Source: Hesseltinella vesiculosa
Taxonomy: Eukaryota; Mucoromycota; Mucoromycetes; Mucorales; Cunninghamellaceae
Assembly (NCBI GenBank): GCA_002104935.1
Contig: MCGT01000023.1
Span: 1 to 64,000, forward strand
Reading direction: 5' to 3'
DNA: 64,000 nucleotides
How positions within the stretch are numbered: position 1 is the stretch's first letter; each line of letters starts with the position of its first letter. A model generated the notes under the pieces. That model did no database searches and had not been told where the DNA came from. It was given only the letters and a program-made list of their open reading frames with translations. The position numbers were made by a program, and so were the translations under genes. Shown in pieces: positions 32,958 to 44,661 of this stretch.

Positions 32958-35900
32958 ATGATGGATATTGATGTACCATCGTTACGCTTCAATCAACCAA
33001 TTGCTGGACGTGCATCGATTGAAAGCTCTGAGCTTCGAAAGCGATTGGTGGTAAGTGAATAAAATAATTGCTCATGGACCTGTTTTTTTTAATCAATTCC
33101 CTTCCTTCTTTTAGGAACTGCATAATGAGCTTCGATCGTTTCATCAAGGCAATGTGCAGCTATCGTCGCTGATTCAATTTAGCAAGGATCTGATCAGCAA
33201 AAAAGTACTCGGCCACAGCGATAAGTCTGTCGTGGCTGTGGCATGCAGCTGTATTGTCGACATCCTCCGCTTATTTGCTCCCAATCCTCCCTACAAAAGT
33301 GACGATATGACGGTAGGTAGTCCTGTCTACTTTTTATGGGCTGATGACATTTCTCTTCTTTTCTAGCGCGTCTTCAACACCTTTGCAGAACAATTCAAAT
33401 CACTTGATCCTGACAATACCGTCGATTTGCCATTCCAGCACTATGTCCTGGCTAGCCTTTCCACTGTCAAAACCATTGTGCTTGTGGCAGATGTAGACGA
33501 TCCCTTGGACATTACCGCCGACCTGTATACCTTTTTCTTCAATGCTGCCGAGAAACGTCTACCACATGATGTACAGGATTGTTTAGTCGACATCCTTACC
33601 CAGCTTGCTGACGTCGTGCCTCTCTCTGAAGATATGGCCAGTGTCATCTTTACGTACATCAGCCGCAATGACGATCCTAGCAGCCCAACTTTCCACATGG
33701 CTGCAGCTCTTTGCCAATCATTGACGGAGCACCTACAGCAATTCTTCTCAAAGGTAAGCCCTATGCACCAGCCGTTCTACTCTTCTTTGCCTCACCCCGG
33801 CTCTTTTCTTTGCATTTGTGCTTGATTTAGTACTTTACCGAAGCCATGATAGAAGCTAGCCAAGATGATGAAAGTGGTATGACTCGTTTGAAACATGTCC
33901 ACGATATTGTCTGCAAGATTTTCCCAGTATCCCCCGCTGTGTTGCAAAATGTGATCCCTCAACTGGAGGAAGAGCTGACGCTGGACGTGCTGGAGATGCG
34001 CATATTAGCCACCGAAACGTTAGGAACGATGTTTGCCGTGAAAACCCAGTCGATGTTTACCCAATACCGACGCGCCTGGCGTGAATGGCTGGGCCGTCGC
34101 CAGGACAAGTCCTTGATTGTCCGCACCCGTTGGCTCTCTCTGGCCTTTACCATCTACCAAAATCACATTGATCACTCGGGCGATGAATTGATTGGTAAGC
34201 ATAGGATGACAGGGTGAGCCACTGATCTGGAAATGACGTTTCTTTCTTTTTTTGTTGTTGCTGACAACGCAGAGCTCTTGGAATACTTTAGTCAAATGAT
34301 CATGGATCCAGACGAAAAAATCCGTACCTCTGTTTGCCAGATGCTAGGTCAGTTGGATTATGACACTTGGACCCACCAAATCAGTAAGAACATGATCGAG
34401 GCTCTTGGTGGGCGTTGCCGGGACAAGAAACCTGCCGTGCGAAAGGAAGCCTTGGAAAGCCTGGGCAAGATGTACAATGCTGTCTACCACCAGCTGTAAG
34501 TCACAATCTGAGAGGAGGGAGGGGGGCATGACTCGTGGGATTCATATTTGCTTCGTTCATTCTCCGTTCCAGTTACGAACCTGCCATTCAAGATAAATTC
34601 GGATGGATTCCTACGAATATGTTCCATTGTATCTATGTGGATGACAAATTCTTAACGTGAGTGACAGATGCGCACGCGCATAATGTCAACGGGGATGGTC
34701 TAACCAACTGGCGATTTTGTCTTTTGCTCGGCTAGTGCGGATATGGAAGAAACGCTTGTGACATACATTTTCCCCGAACAAGCCGATCCCGTGGATCGCG
34801 TGGATCGTTTGGTCAATGTCGTTTCGTCTCTGGATGATCGTGCCCGAAAATCCCTTTGGAACTATATGATGCGAGCTAGCAAGTAAGTACACTCCGTACA
34901 TATCGGTGCCCGCTAACACCAATTATTTGATAGACATATCAAAGCCTTGAACAAATTCCTGGAAGCTGTGGACAATAACTCGGTAGACACTTCCTGATAA
35001 TACGCACTCGCAAGTATGTGCTCACTTTTTATTTTCTTTAACGTGTTACAAGAGCATGTCCAGCATTGGGGACTATCAAGATACATATATCAAGACGCTG
35101 GTTCAGCCTATTGCTGGTAAGGAACCTCTTGGTTTAATCCACTTTAGAGACGCTCATTTTATCTCTCTCCATTTTTTAATAGATCAATTTGGCTACCCTG
35201 CACAAGTCAAGAGCTTCTTGAACTTTGTTTCGCAATGTGATGACACTGACGTCCTTCGATCCCTAAGAAACTCTTTAAATACTGAAAATGAATATGGCAG
35301 AATCTGTAGTGCGCAGGTAATTGACGAAACCATCAAGCGTACACCTCTCTGACGCATCACTTTTACTTCGTTTGGTTAGAAATCTTTGATGCGGCGTTTG
35401 GATGATTTAGCTCCTGATGACGCCAATGCCTGTGCTTGGATACTGAATCGAACACAGCTGACTATCAATTGCAAATCCAACATACCCTACTTGTTTGCTT
35501 TGCTGCGTACCACTCGTGGACATCGCCAATCAGCTGCTCAGGCAAAAAGCGACACTGCACACGAGCTGCTCAAGGTAAGAGCAGTGGCCCGCCTTTGCCC
35601 GCCAACCTAATATTTCTACTCTTTGGTTAGAATATGGCCCTGTTTTTCCCTCCCATGTGTTTACCCTTTGTCAATGAAGCGGCGCAGCTGATGATGAGCG
35701 CTGAAGGGGATCCTTTGAGTAAGCCAATGCAGAGGATGCAAGTTGCCATGTAGCTAATACCTGTGCTTTTGTCAATTTTGTAGATCTCTCGCTCGAGTTT
35801 CTTGCTATGTTGACACAGGCCTTTCCTCGGGAAGTTGTGTTCGTTGACAAGCAGGTGCAACGGCTGATCTCTTTTGCAACGGAAGGTGAACCTCGTCAAG

Positions 35901-37699
35901 CTACCCTGGCAACTGTCGCGCTATGTTTCATGCAAGAGTTAGATACACCATGCGCCGATTTGGTTAATGTAAGCCGATGCCAAAAAAAAAAAAAAAAAGA
36001 AAGTACCATTCACATTGGTTCTCCTTTTTAGGAACTCTTGAACGGTCTGAATCTCGATAACCCCAACCTGGTCAGTGTCTTGAACAGCTTAAGCCAGATT
36101 GGTCGTTTCCACGCCAACTTGCTTACCGGCAATGCTGAAACTGTGTCTAATTTCATCGTATTGGAAGTCTTTAGCCAATTCACCTCTGTCGAAGTAAGAT
36201 TGCCGACATGCAAAAAGGGTTTGTGATGGCCGAGCTTGCTTATGGTTTATTTTTCATATGGTAGACTGACGCAAAAAATCCTATCTGGGAGGAATACGAA
36301 GACTTGGACGAAATTGCAAAACAAAAGGTAGGAAACAGAGCAGAGCATGGACGAGTTTGACAGCGCGCTAAGGTACCCTCCCCCAACAGTTGGCCGCCAT
36401 TCCTGTTCTCTCAAGCTATCTCACTGGTATGACTCAGCAGCAGATGGATGTGAATATCGACTTTGTCAACGACATTCTCAAGCTGCTCTGGGCCCTTGTC
36501 AACATCTACACTGTTGAGAGAGCCAGAACTGATAACACAAGGTAGATGCTGAACTCCGCTGAAAGACTAGTATCAAAGCTCAGTCTCTATTTTTGTTTTG
36601 TAGCGCTGCCGAAGCATCTCATGTTCGTCTGTTGGCCGCACGTACCTTGATCCAATTGGCCGAATTGCCTGAATACACCCGTATATTGCAAGTGCGTGAT
36701 TTCGAACATCTTGGTTTATTGGCTCAGGTAATAAAATAGCCAGTTATGGGCAACTGGTCCTGACCACCTCTCTTCTTAGGATGAATGCCCCGAAGTACGC
36801 ACACAATTTGGCAACATGCTCATGATGGGTCTCAAGCGCCTAAAGCTACACAGTCGCTATTACACTTGGATGTTCCTGTACGCACACGAGCCCGATGATG
36901 AATTCTTCAAAAAGGTAAAAAAAAAAAAAAAATAGAAACGGAGGTTTAACATTTTTGTAATGGGCAGGTGAAGCACTTTGTTCAATCCCAATCTGTTCAG
37001 GTGGATTCGATGAATGCCAATGTGGAACTGTCACTCGTGCGCCTGATTCATTTACTAGCCCATCATCCCGATTATGCCGACACGCGCAACATAAGCGACC
37101 TGTGCGAGCTTGCCATTTACCTCAAATTTTATTTCAGCTGCCTTGTCACTGAAAACAACATTTCGTTCCTCTATCATGTGGCTCAGAAACTGAAAACGGC
37201 CGTCGACACTGTTGATGAAGACATCAGCTTGGTAACGGATTGGAAAACAGGCAAAGGAATAAATGCTAGACTGACCATTCTTATTGAATCACAGAAATCG
37301 CACGTGTTAGCTGATATCGCCAGCGCCTTGCTGACCACCCTCGCCAAACAGCGCCACTGGCTCATTGATTCCGACGACCATCCCATCAAACTCCAAACCA
37401 AGCTTTACCACCTCCTGCCTCCTGGTGAACTTCAAAAGAAGGTAAGTCTTACTTTTGCTTAAAAAAATACACTTCGTTGGGATCGCAGCGCTTCTGACTA
37501 GCATTTTTTTTCCTGCTTATCCTCCAGGCCCTTCGAGCCAACTATATCCCACCTGAACTTCAGGCCAAGATCGCAAGCGGTCATCTGACGGTGGTAAGTG
37601 AGAGACAGAAAGAAGATGTTTGAAAATTTGGTTTGCTGAACACAGTTTGTTTCTTGCCGTTAGCGCTCTGCCAGTCACGAGCAAACAACTCACTCGTAA
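32958..37699 (+). CDS. PDS5: Sister chromatid cohesion protein Pds5
   Basis: Pds5 is a HEAT-repeat regulator of cohesin that binds Scc1/Rad21 and Wapl in the nucleus. Around 20 short exons give a protein of roughly 1100-1200 aa. The N-terminus reads SLRFNQPIAGRASIESSELRKRLVELHNELRSF, followed by the family landmark VVAVACSCIVDILRLFAPNPPY (about 33225-33290). HEAT-like helical repeats follow, for example MRILATETLGTMFAVKTQSMF, RTRWLSLAFTIYQN, MIMDPDEKIRTSVCQMLGQL and KKPAVRKEALESLGKMYNAVY. The later repeats (LLGLAQDECPEVR-like region near 36780, FMKLYNLLPP-like near 37400) continue to TAA 37697-37699. The C-terminal basic/disordered tail common in animal Pds5 is nearly absent. Introns hold A/T runs (for example 35980-36000, 36916-36932). 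Confidence 0.9.
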
Positions 37700-37915
37700 T
37701 TCCCAGCCCAGATATTCAGTGCCAACCCCCCCCCTCCTTCCCCACCATGTGAGCCAGTTATTCTCCCTCATACGATCTCTCTCTCTATCGTTGTCAGCAT
37801 CAAAAGTAAATAAACAAAGAAAAATGCATATCGCCTTTGACGAATCATCAATGATGACATAATTGAGAGGACGCCATGGGGAGTCAGTTACTGGATGAAT
37901 CGAGAGGGGAGTTTA

Positions 37916-38895
37916 TTATTTTTCAGTTTGCCGGGAGCCCAGGCGACGCATGCGTTCTTCGGCAGCTCGAGCGCGTTTTTCTCGCTCCAGACGCATCTTT
38001 GCTTCGGGCGACAGATTGGCAATGTTGACTTGATTATCGCGTAAAGCACGAACAACAGGATCCAGCACATAGCCTCCTGATTTGAGTCGGTTGGACATGG
38101 GCTTGGCTGGTGTGATGGTGGCTGAGGCCAGCCGCTCGCGTTCTTGCTCTCGGCGCAGTCGGTCTTCTTCCACTTGACGCTGTTTGGCCTCTTCCTTGGC
38201 TTTCTTCTTGGCTTCCTTGGCAAGCTGCTCCTGCTCCTGTTCCAGAGACAGACCACTGGGCACGCGGGCGTCTTGCATCCAGTTCCATTTCGCTGGTTCG
38301 TCGTGCATGCATCGTCGAAAGACATTGCGAACCGCTTTGTCCTTGGCCATCTCGTAAGCAGTCTTGCCTTGGTTGTTCTTAATTGTAGGGTCAGCCATCA
38401 GTTGGCGCAGAAGGACATCCACCACCGCAGTATGGCCAAGGCTGGACGCGATATGCAAAAGCGTTGGCGTGCGCTCATCGATGTCGTTATCACGGCTGCT
38501 GGAGAGATTGGCCTTGCACCATTGTGTGGCTTCGCTGCCTTTTTCTTCTACGTAGCTGACCAGGAGGGCTTCCTTGCCTTGGTTGACGAGAGATACCAGT
38601 TTGTCGACGACAGGGTCGGATGACTTGGTTTCTTTTTTGGAGGGCGTCGAAGGGCTGTCGATTGCACGTGATTTCTCGAGGCGATCCCTGAGCATCTGTT
38701 CTCGTTGCTTGATCAGTTCTTCCTTTGCCAAAAGGGCTTGTTCATCGACTTCCATGACCTTGAGTGTTGTCAAATCCAAATAGACACGTCGCAATTCATT
38801 CAATGTTGGTCGGCGCGTTGTAAATGGCACGCCATGAATACGAGGGTCATCTAGGGGAGGGGAGGGAGGATTGGGTGAGTATGCACTGTCCCTTT

Positions 38896-38934
<39 letters not shown>

Positions 38935-40255
38935 CAGGCTTACCTTTGCGAAGAACAGCCCCATCATAACCAAAGACCATTTTTCTGTTCCCACTTGGAG
39001 CATGGACGATAATACATTCACTTTGATCCAAGTATTTTTTCCATTGGTCAATGACCTCACGGATGTCCTAAATAAACCAGTGAGGCATTGGTTGAGTTTC
39101 TCCAAAGGTTCTAATAGTACTCTGTTGTCTTCCACTTACCTGCTGCAGTGCCTGCTCATTGTAACGACGGATTTGGGCACCAGCTGATCTGGCCTTTCCC
39201 TTGCCACTGTCATTTGCTGATTGAGATCCACCTTGTTTTCGGCGAGCTAGGTGATGGAGAAGAGAGAGAAGTAATGTTCAGAGCTAATATTCCAGCTAGG
39301 ACACCATACTTTACTGGTATATCGATGGAATGTCTTGTGTGTGACAATAGAAACTTGTCTGGATTGTTGCTGGTCGATTAGACCCGTGCTGGCGTGAATG
39401 TCGATGACGGCTCCGGCAAAATGACCGCCGCCCATCATGAGGATCGACCAATAGCGAGGGTTGGACGGTTTGGTGAGGGCTTGTACTTGCTTCAGGGCAG
39501 CCACAACATCGATAGTGGCAGCAGGCAATACGAGACGATATAAACCAAGGTGAAATGACTTGGTTGTCAAGGACGGAGCCGTGTACCAGATCATCGTGCT
39601 GTTCTTCTTGGGCGTGTGCTGATGATGCCGTGTCAGGACCGCCACCTCATCGTCCAGAGCCTTGGCGTGATCCAAGGCTTGTTTCTGACGGTCCACTAGC
39701 GTCTTCACTTTGTCATCACTCTTGTCGTCATCGCTATCGTTGGTGCTGTCGTCTGATTCATCGTCCGAGCCGGAGAGACTGTCATCAAGATCTAACATCC
39801 ATCAAATATACAAAAAAAGTAGGTGAACATTACATTCAAAAAGAGGATAGCCTTTGGCCATAGTCGCGCTCAAATCTACCTGCAAGCATATCTTCAAATT
39901 CATTCAAAGGCACAGGCTGTTGATCAAAGACCAATTTGCGTTTGATGTTGTAGCGATGCCAGTCTGAAGCGAAATGCAAACGCTGGTCGGCACGGTCATC
40001 AAATGAGGTCTGGCATGTACGGCAAGACAAGGTTAGTTCATCAGCATCATCGTTTTCCAATTTGAGCTGTTGTAATTGCAATCGTTCGAGGTTGTCGTGG
40101 GTCAGCTGCTCTTGTTTTTGCTGCAAGACAGAAGCTTCAGTTTCATCTTGGACATGCTCCAGTGCCATGAGGATCTCATTCGGTAGCTTGAACACGTTCA
40201 AAGGGTGTGCATCCAGGTGATCAGGATCTATATGGACAGTCTTTCTTCCTTTCAT
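37916..40255 (-). CDS. VMS1: Vms1/ANKZF1-like peptidyl-tRNA hydrolase, ribosome quality control
   Basis: Vms1/ANKZF1 releases stalled nascent chains from peptidyl-tRNA on 60S ribosomes and works with Cdc48/p97. Minus strand from ATG 40255: an N-terminal C2H2 zinc finger (SCRTCQTSFDDRADQRLHFASDWHRYNIKRKL), an acidic linker, and the VLRF1 domain (YWSILMMGGGHFAGAVID, then HKTFHRYTS continuing across an intron into RRKQGGSQS, holding the catalytic Gln region). Next come ankyrin-type repeats (RTPTLLHIASSLGHTAVVDVLL) and a C-terminal coiled coil. The C-terminal REKRARAAEERMRR fits the p97-binding VIM pattern R-x5-A-A-x2-R. About 680 aa in about five exons. One intron carries a (GA)n run at 38900-38931. 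Convergent with PDS5. Confidence 0.9.
38900..38931. repeat. (GA)n microsatellite in VMS1 intron
   Basis: About 16 GA units lie between VMS1 exons (on the coding strand CT repeats, a pyrimidine tract). Position suggests it could serve as part of a long pyrimidine tract in the intron. Confidence 0.9.
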
Positions 40256-41276
40256 CTTTGAGCAACCAATGTAATTGTGCGATAAAAATGTAGTTGAGTG
40301 ACAAAAAAAAAAAAAAAAAAAAGCGAGCGCAGACGATAAAAAGGGGACTTTGGGAATTGAGCAAGTTGACTGCGCCTTTTCAAGAACCAATGAACGCTTT
40401 CTGGCTTGCACACAAAAAGCGACCTCGTTGTTTTGATCAATGTCATTTTGGCGATTTTATTTCAAATTTATTTTTGAAAAGACTGCAAGGCTGTTTATCG
40501 AGAGTCATCGAATGGATCTCAGACGACCATAGATCTCTTCTGTTTGCCTTGATTGTGGGTATCCAGAGCCAGTGCAGTGAAGGCACACGCTGCTTATTGA
40601 TGGTCAATACACACGAAAAACAGTATGCATAGCAACTCTAAGGCCCAATCCATTTCACTTAGGGCACCAGGGCACTGAACCTCCTGTGGCTGTTACAAGC
40701 GCATGGCAAGTGGATTCCTTGGCCGTTGGATCGTTGAGAATGGAAAAAAAAAAAAAAAAAAGAAAAAAAGGTGCGCAGTTTCGCGCACAAAAAGGACGCA
40801 CAGGTCTGTCGAATAAACATTGGCGTTTCAGCTGATCTGTTTTGTGAAATTTAATCTGACCGTTTGGGCTAATTCAATGTCGTCGGCTGGTACAAATTTA
40901 TTTCCATCAGGCCAAAAGTCTCTCTCGCTAGTGACCTGTGCTTAAGGCTCTTTTATCCAGCTGCGGTGAGTCATTCCTTTTTGTCTACCCAAAGGTAAAA
41001 GCAGACACTTCTCCGTGTGACGTTAGTCCTAAAACAAGGCACAATAAACCCAAAAAAAAAAAAATAGTCTTTGGAACCAAAAGAACAACGTGCCTTTGTC
41101 CAAACCTTGGAAGTTGCCAAACCAGGATCGACCAATCATAAAGCTCCATTTTACCAACGTGTTCTCGCATTCAAGGCACAAACGGCACACCTCTTTTTTC
41201 GTTTTTCCTTTGCTTTTCTCACCCTCTTCTTTTCACCACTGTTTCTTTCATTTCCCCCCTGCTTTTTTTTGAAGAT
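40256..41276. other. Intergenic region between VMS1 and the F-box-like gene
   Basis: About 1 kb of divergent promoter space. A-runs lie at about 40301-40322 and 40744-40761. The open frame 40294-40632 begins in the A-run (poly-Lys) and has no recognisable domain, so it is not called. A pyrimidine-rich stretch directly precedes the start at 41277. Confidence 0.5.
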
Positions 41277-42350
41277 ATGCTCTCACTACGACCGCCCCGA
41301 TCCAAACATATGAGCACAGTGGCCAAGCTCTTTTCTTTAAGACGACGCAATATCGGCTCTTCAACCTCGTTTTCAGGCACGAACAGGTCGCTATTGAGCC
41401 TGCCAGTAGAACTGCTGGTGCAGGTGATTAGCCATGCAAACTCACCTGCGACTCTCCAGCAAATTGCCTTGACTTGTTCCACAGGCAATGCCCTCGTTCA
41501 GGCAGCCATTCTGGGTTGGCTGCTTCAACACATCCACCTTGATCACTGCCTTTATTACGCCGTCCTGATCATGCCCCAGCGATGCGATGAAACTCTACTT
41601 CGTCGTCTCTTATACCATGGTGCCCGCTTACCAAGGCAACTTTTCCAGCAAGCCTTTCTTCAGGTGCACAATCGTCCTAGCCGAATGTACCAAGGTGTCC
41701 AATTCCGATGCCAGCTTGACAAGCTGCCCCCCAAAGGTTACACCTATCTGATCCAACGTGGCTACTGCCTTTATGGGAAGCAGTGCGTCTATGACCAGGA
41801 TCTGGCATCCCTCATGGGCGACCACGGTGGCTGGACTCAATGGCAAACCATGATGACTGACTACGCATTGATTCCTGCGCCTATGCAAGACCATGACGAT
41901 TACAGCCACATTTTTTTCGCACAATGCCCGGATGCACTGTACCAACGGCTACAGCCTGTCTTTCAATTTGACGCGGAAGCCCGCTTTGCCATGTGGAAAT
42001 GCCTGCTCCGGGCCCTGTTGGACCATGCCAAAGACACAACACGCTACATCGATCTCATGAACAGCACTCGCCCAGACACCTTTATCCACCCCAGCCGGAT
42101 AGTCGCCCCAGACCCTGTGCTCATGGACGATCAGCTCCTATTCAAACGCTCGCTTTACAGCCTCCTGGCCGAGTTTCCGCCTGGCGCTTGCTCAGACCAA
42201 ACGATGTCCAAGTTTCTGGTTCTCTGCTGCCGACATCTCCACACCCACTTTGACATAGAAGAAGCCCTCAACTCTCTCCTGTTAGACTTCCCCTCCAACC
42301 GTCTCGATATTTACCGCCAGCTTGCCAAATTTTTCCAACTGACAGGCTGA
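41277..42350 (+). CDS. Single-exon F-box-like hypothetical protein
   Basis: Intronless 357-residue frame. A short basic N-terminus is followed at about residues 38-75 by an F-box-like stretch (SLLSLPVELLVQVISHANSPATLQQIALTC), which would bind Skp1 in an SCF ubiquitin ligase. The rest is helical, rich in Leu/Gln/His, with no repeats (LRR, WD40, kelch) that I can recognise, so the substrate side is unknown. The lack of introns contrasts with nearly all neighbours. The ATG 41277 start has a pyrimidine-rich leader; an in-frame Met at residue 12 is an alternative. Confidence 0.7.
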   Translation: MLSLRPPRSKHMSTVAKLFSLRRRNIGSSTSFSGTNRSLLSLPVELLVQVISHANSPATLQQIALTCSTGNALVQAAILGWLLQHIHLDHCLYYAVLIMPQRCDETLLRRLLYHGARLPRQLFQQAFLQVHNRPSRMYQGVQFRCQLDKLPPKGYTYLIQRGYCLYGKQCVYDQDLASLMGDHGGWTQWQTMMTDYALIPAPMQDHDDYSHIFFAQCPDALYQRLQPVFQFDAEARFAMWKCLLRALLDHAKDTTRYIDLMNSTRPDTFIHPSRIVAPDPVLMDDQLLFKRSLYSLLAEFPPGACSDQTMSKFLVLCCRHLHTHFDIEEALNSLLLDFPSNRLDIYRQLAKFFQLTG

Positions 42351-42488
42351 TCACCCTTCCACCTCCCCCCCCCTCTTGTCTTGTCGGTTTATACCCTCTG
42401 CCATCTCCCGCCTGCCTGTGTTCTCTTATAAGGAATAGGAGGAAGCCTATGCTGTTTTATGTCATAATAAAAATGTATAGTGTGTATC

Positions 42489-44661
42489 TTAATCTTCGAA
42501 CTGGCACCCATAGCTTAATATATTGAAGGAGTTGTGAGGATCAGGGTGGCGTGATTTAGTGTTGCCTTTATTGCTGGTGGTGGCGGTGGTTTTGGGAGAG
42601 TGCCGGTCTTGGCGTTTGGTGAGGATGCGGGGTTTCAGCCAGGGCCGGGTATCCTTATTGTTGAATTTGTAATCATAGACCTGGGTGATCTGGCTATCGA
42701 GGTTGTCCATGAGCACTGCGCGGTAGACCGCTTGGAACTGATGCGCCAGAAAAGGAGCGCCGCCGGCCAACATCCGGCCAATGTTGGCTCCCAGCCGTCC
42801 CATCTGTAGGCACATGTGGAAGAACAGTCCATTGTACATGCTGCTGAGGTCCATAGCAATGATAGAGGAAGTCTGGTCAAAGAGCATAGACTGTAGCGTG
42901 TAGGCGTCAAGCAAAACATTTTGCCACTCAGAAGCCAAATGCACAGAACGACGTTTGAGCGATGGGACGGTGTTTTGCCGCAATTCCAGGGGAAGCAGGG
43001 ACGATGCTTGAAGGGGAGGTGGCTGGCTGTGGCATCTTGCGACCAGTGTAGCAACAATGATGGCCACCACCTCGTGGTCCGCCAGCGGCCGGCCTTGCTC
43101 GGACGATACCTCGACCAGATACCGCAGGCAAGCGGTCAGCTCATAAAATAAGTAGTGTGCATAGTGGCTTTCAGATGGTGGTGCGGCGAGCGTGGCCAGC
43201 TGGGGTGAGCGAAGAGTGGCAAAGAAGACCTCATGTCGGGCGGCGTCATCTTGATGGGGAGGGGGGCCAGCACCATCTACTTGGACGCTAGCCAGGTGGT
43301 GACGCTCACGCATATACTCTGTCACTTGGTGCATGTTGAGTTGGGCATAAATCTGATACCGGATGTGTTGGCTAATGAGGGCGGCCGCTGGCTGGTGCGG
43401 GTCTTCCAAAAATATGTGAGCCCAGTACGAGCTTGTCAGGCGCGCCTCTAAGACCATACGGTGCTGGTTCTCTTGTAGTAGAGATGGTGGTGCTGCATCA
43501 GGAAGGCTGGACGAGACAGGCACATAGGGGCTGTGGATGCTGTAATTGCGGATAGAAGTATAGATGCTGATCAGCATTGAATCCAGGTTGCTGAGTTCAG
43601 AGGCAGGCAGGTGCTGTTGCAGCAGGCTGTTCATCACGTACGGAAGCACATCAGTACGGTTGATCTGGTAAGCATTGACAGCAGCGGTTGCATGGCGGAG
43701 GATATCAGCCAGGTATCGTGGAAAGTGGATGGCACCAAATCGCGGCTGTTGACCAGGCTTGAGCGCGGCCCAGGCTTTCACGGCTGCTTCCAGGATGGTG
43801 CGGTTCGAGAAGTAATCGTTGCCGAGTAGGGTACCAATCACCGGTAGCAGTTCTTCCGACGGCAGATCCAACAGACTCGATAGGCGTGATGGGTGGTAGA
43901 CGATAGCTTTGATTTTAGGATCTGGACCAGCAGATTCAAGCACAAGGTCAGCGAGCGGGATATAGCCTTTGCCACAGGCTGGGAACACAAAAAAGTCAGA
44001 GTCTTGAGAGACAACATAACCGTTGACGAGGTTGGCATAATAAGCAAGCTGTTCGTCGGCTTCACGGGTGCAGTGCAGGATGTGGATGCCTTCCATAGAA
44101 CGCAGCGCAGCGATGCATGCCTCGGTGGTCATGGGAGGGATCAAGTAAAGATCGCCGCGGTACTGCGGGCCCTTTTGAAATGGCACGACTTTGTTGGCTT
44201 TGTTGATGTCCGAGAGGTATGTCATGACATTGGCCGATCGATCAATATAGCTGCCGTATCGGCTTTTGCGAGTGTCAAGTTTGTTGGCTGGCAGCGATCC
44301 ATCGAAAATGAATGTCAGTTTTAGTTGGGCTTGCTGCAGTGCTGAGATCGCTTGTCGGATGGCATCGATGAAGTCAAAATATTGACCTAGATTACAATGG
44401 GGCAATAATACATAAGGCAATGAAGAATGATCGTGAGTGATTCTGATATTCTTTTCTGACAATAGTAAATGCCAATACATTACCTCCATGGGTCCAGTGG
44501 AGATTGTGTATACCAGCAAAGTGATAGACAAAGGCAGCGCCGTCAAACACAAAGTGGTCTATTGGCTCAGGAGATGCACCACTCGTTTGGAATGGCCAAT
44601 GCTTTTGCTCGCCCAATGATGCATGCTTTTGAACAAACGTAGTGAGTCCGCGCACGCCCAT
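42489..44661 (-). CDS. Asteroid/XPG-like (FEN1 superfamily) domain protein
   Basis: Minus-strand gene with two exons: 44661 to about 44486, and about 44386 to 42489. The N-terminus MGVRGLTTFVQKHAS with an early Asp (HFVFDGAAFVYHF) is the XPG-N pattern. The middle has LTFIFDGSLPANKLDTR, then READEQLAYYANLVNGYVVSQDSDFFVF, the XPG-I-like acidic cluster (EADEQ, DSDF). This set is typical of Asteroid-type proteins, nuclease-fold relatives for which activity is not generally established. A long C-terminal helical region (to about 745 aa) has no recognisable domain and ends in a basic tail. Intact by eye. The join H-G-G-Q-Y-F-D-F across the intron is clean. Confidence 0.85.

Noticed and set aside
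40294..40632. + strand frame of 112 codons
   Set aside because: It begins in a poly-A run (poly-Lys), has no domain and lies in the VMS1 upstream region.
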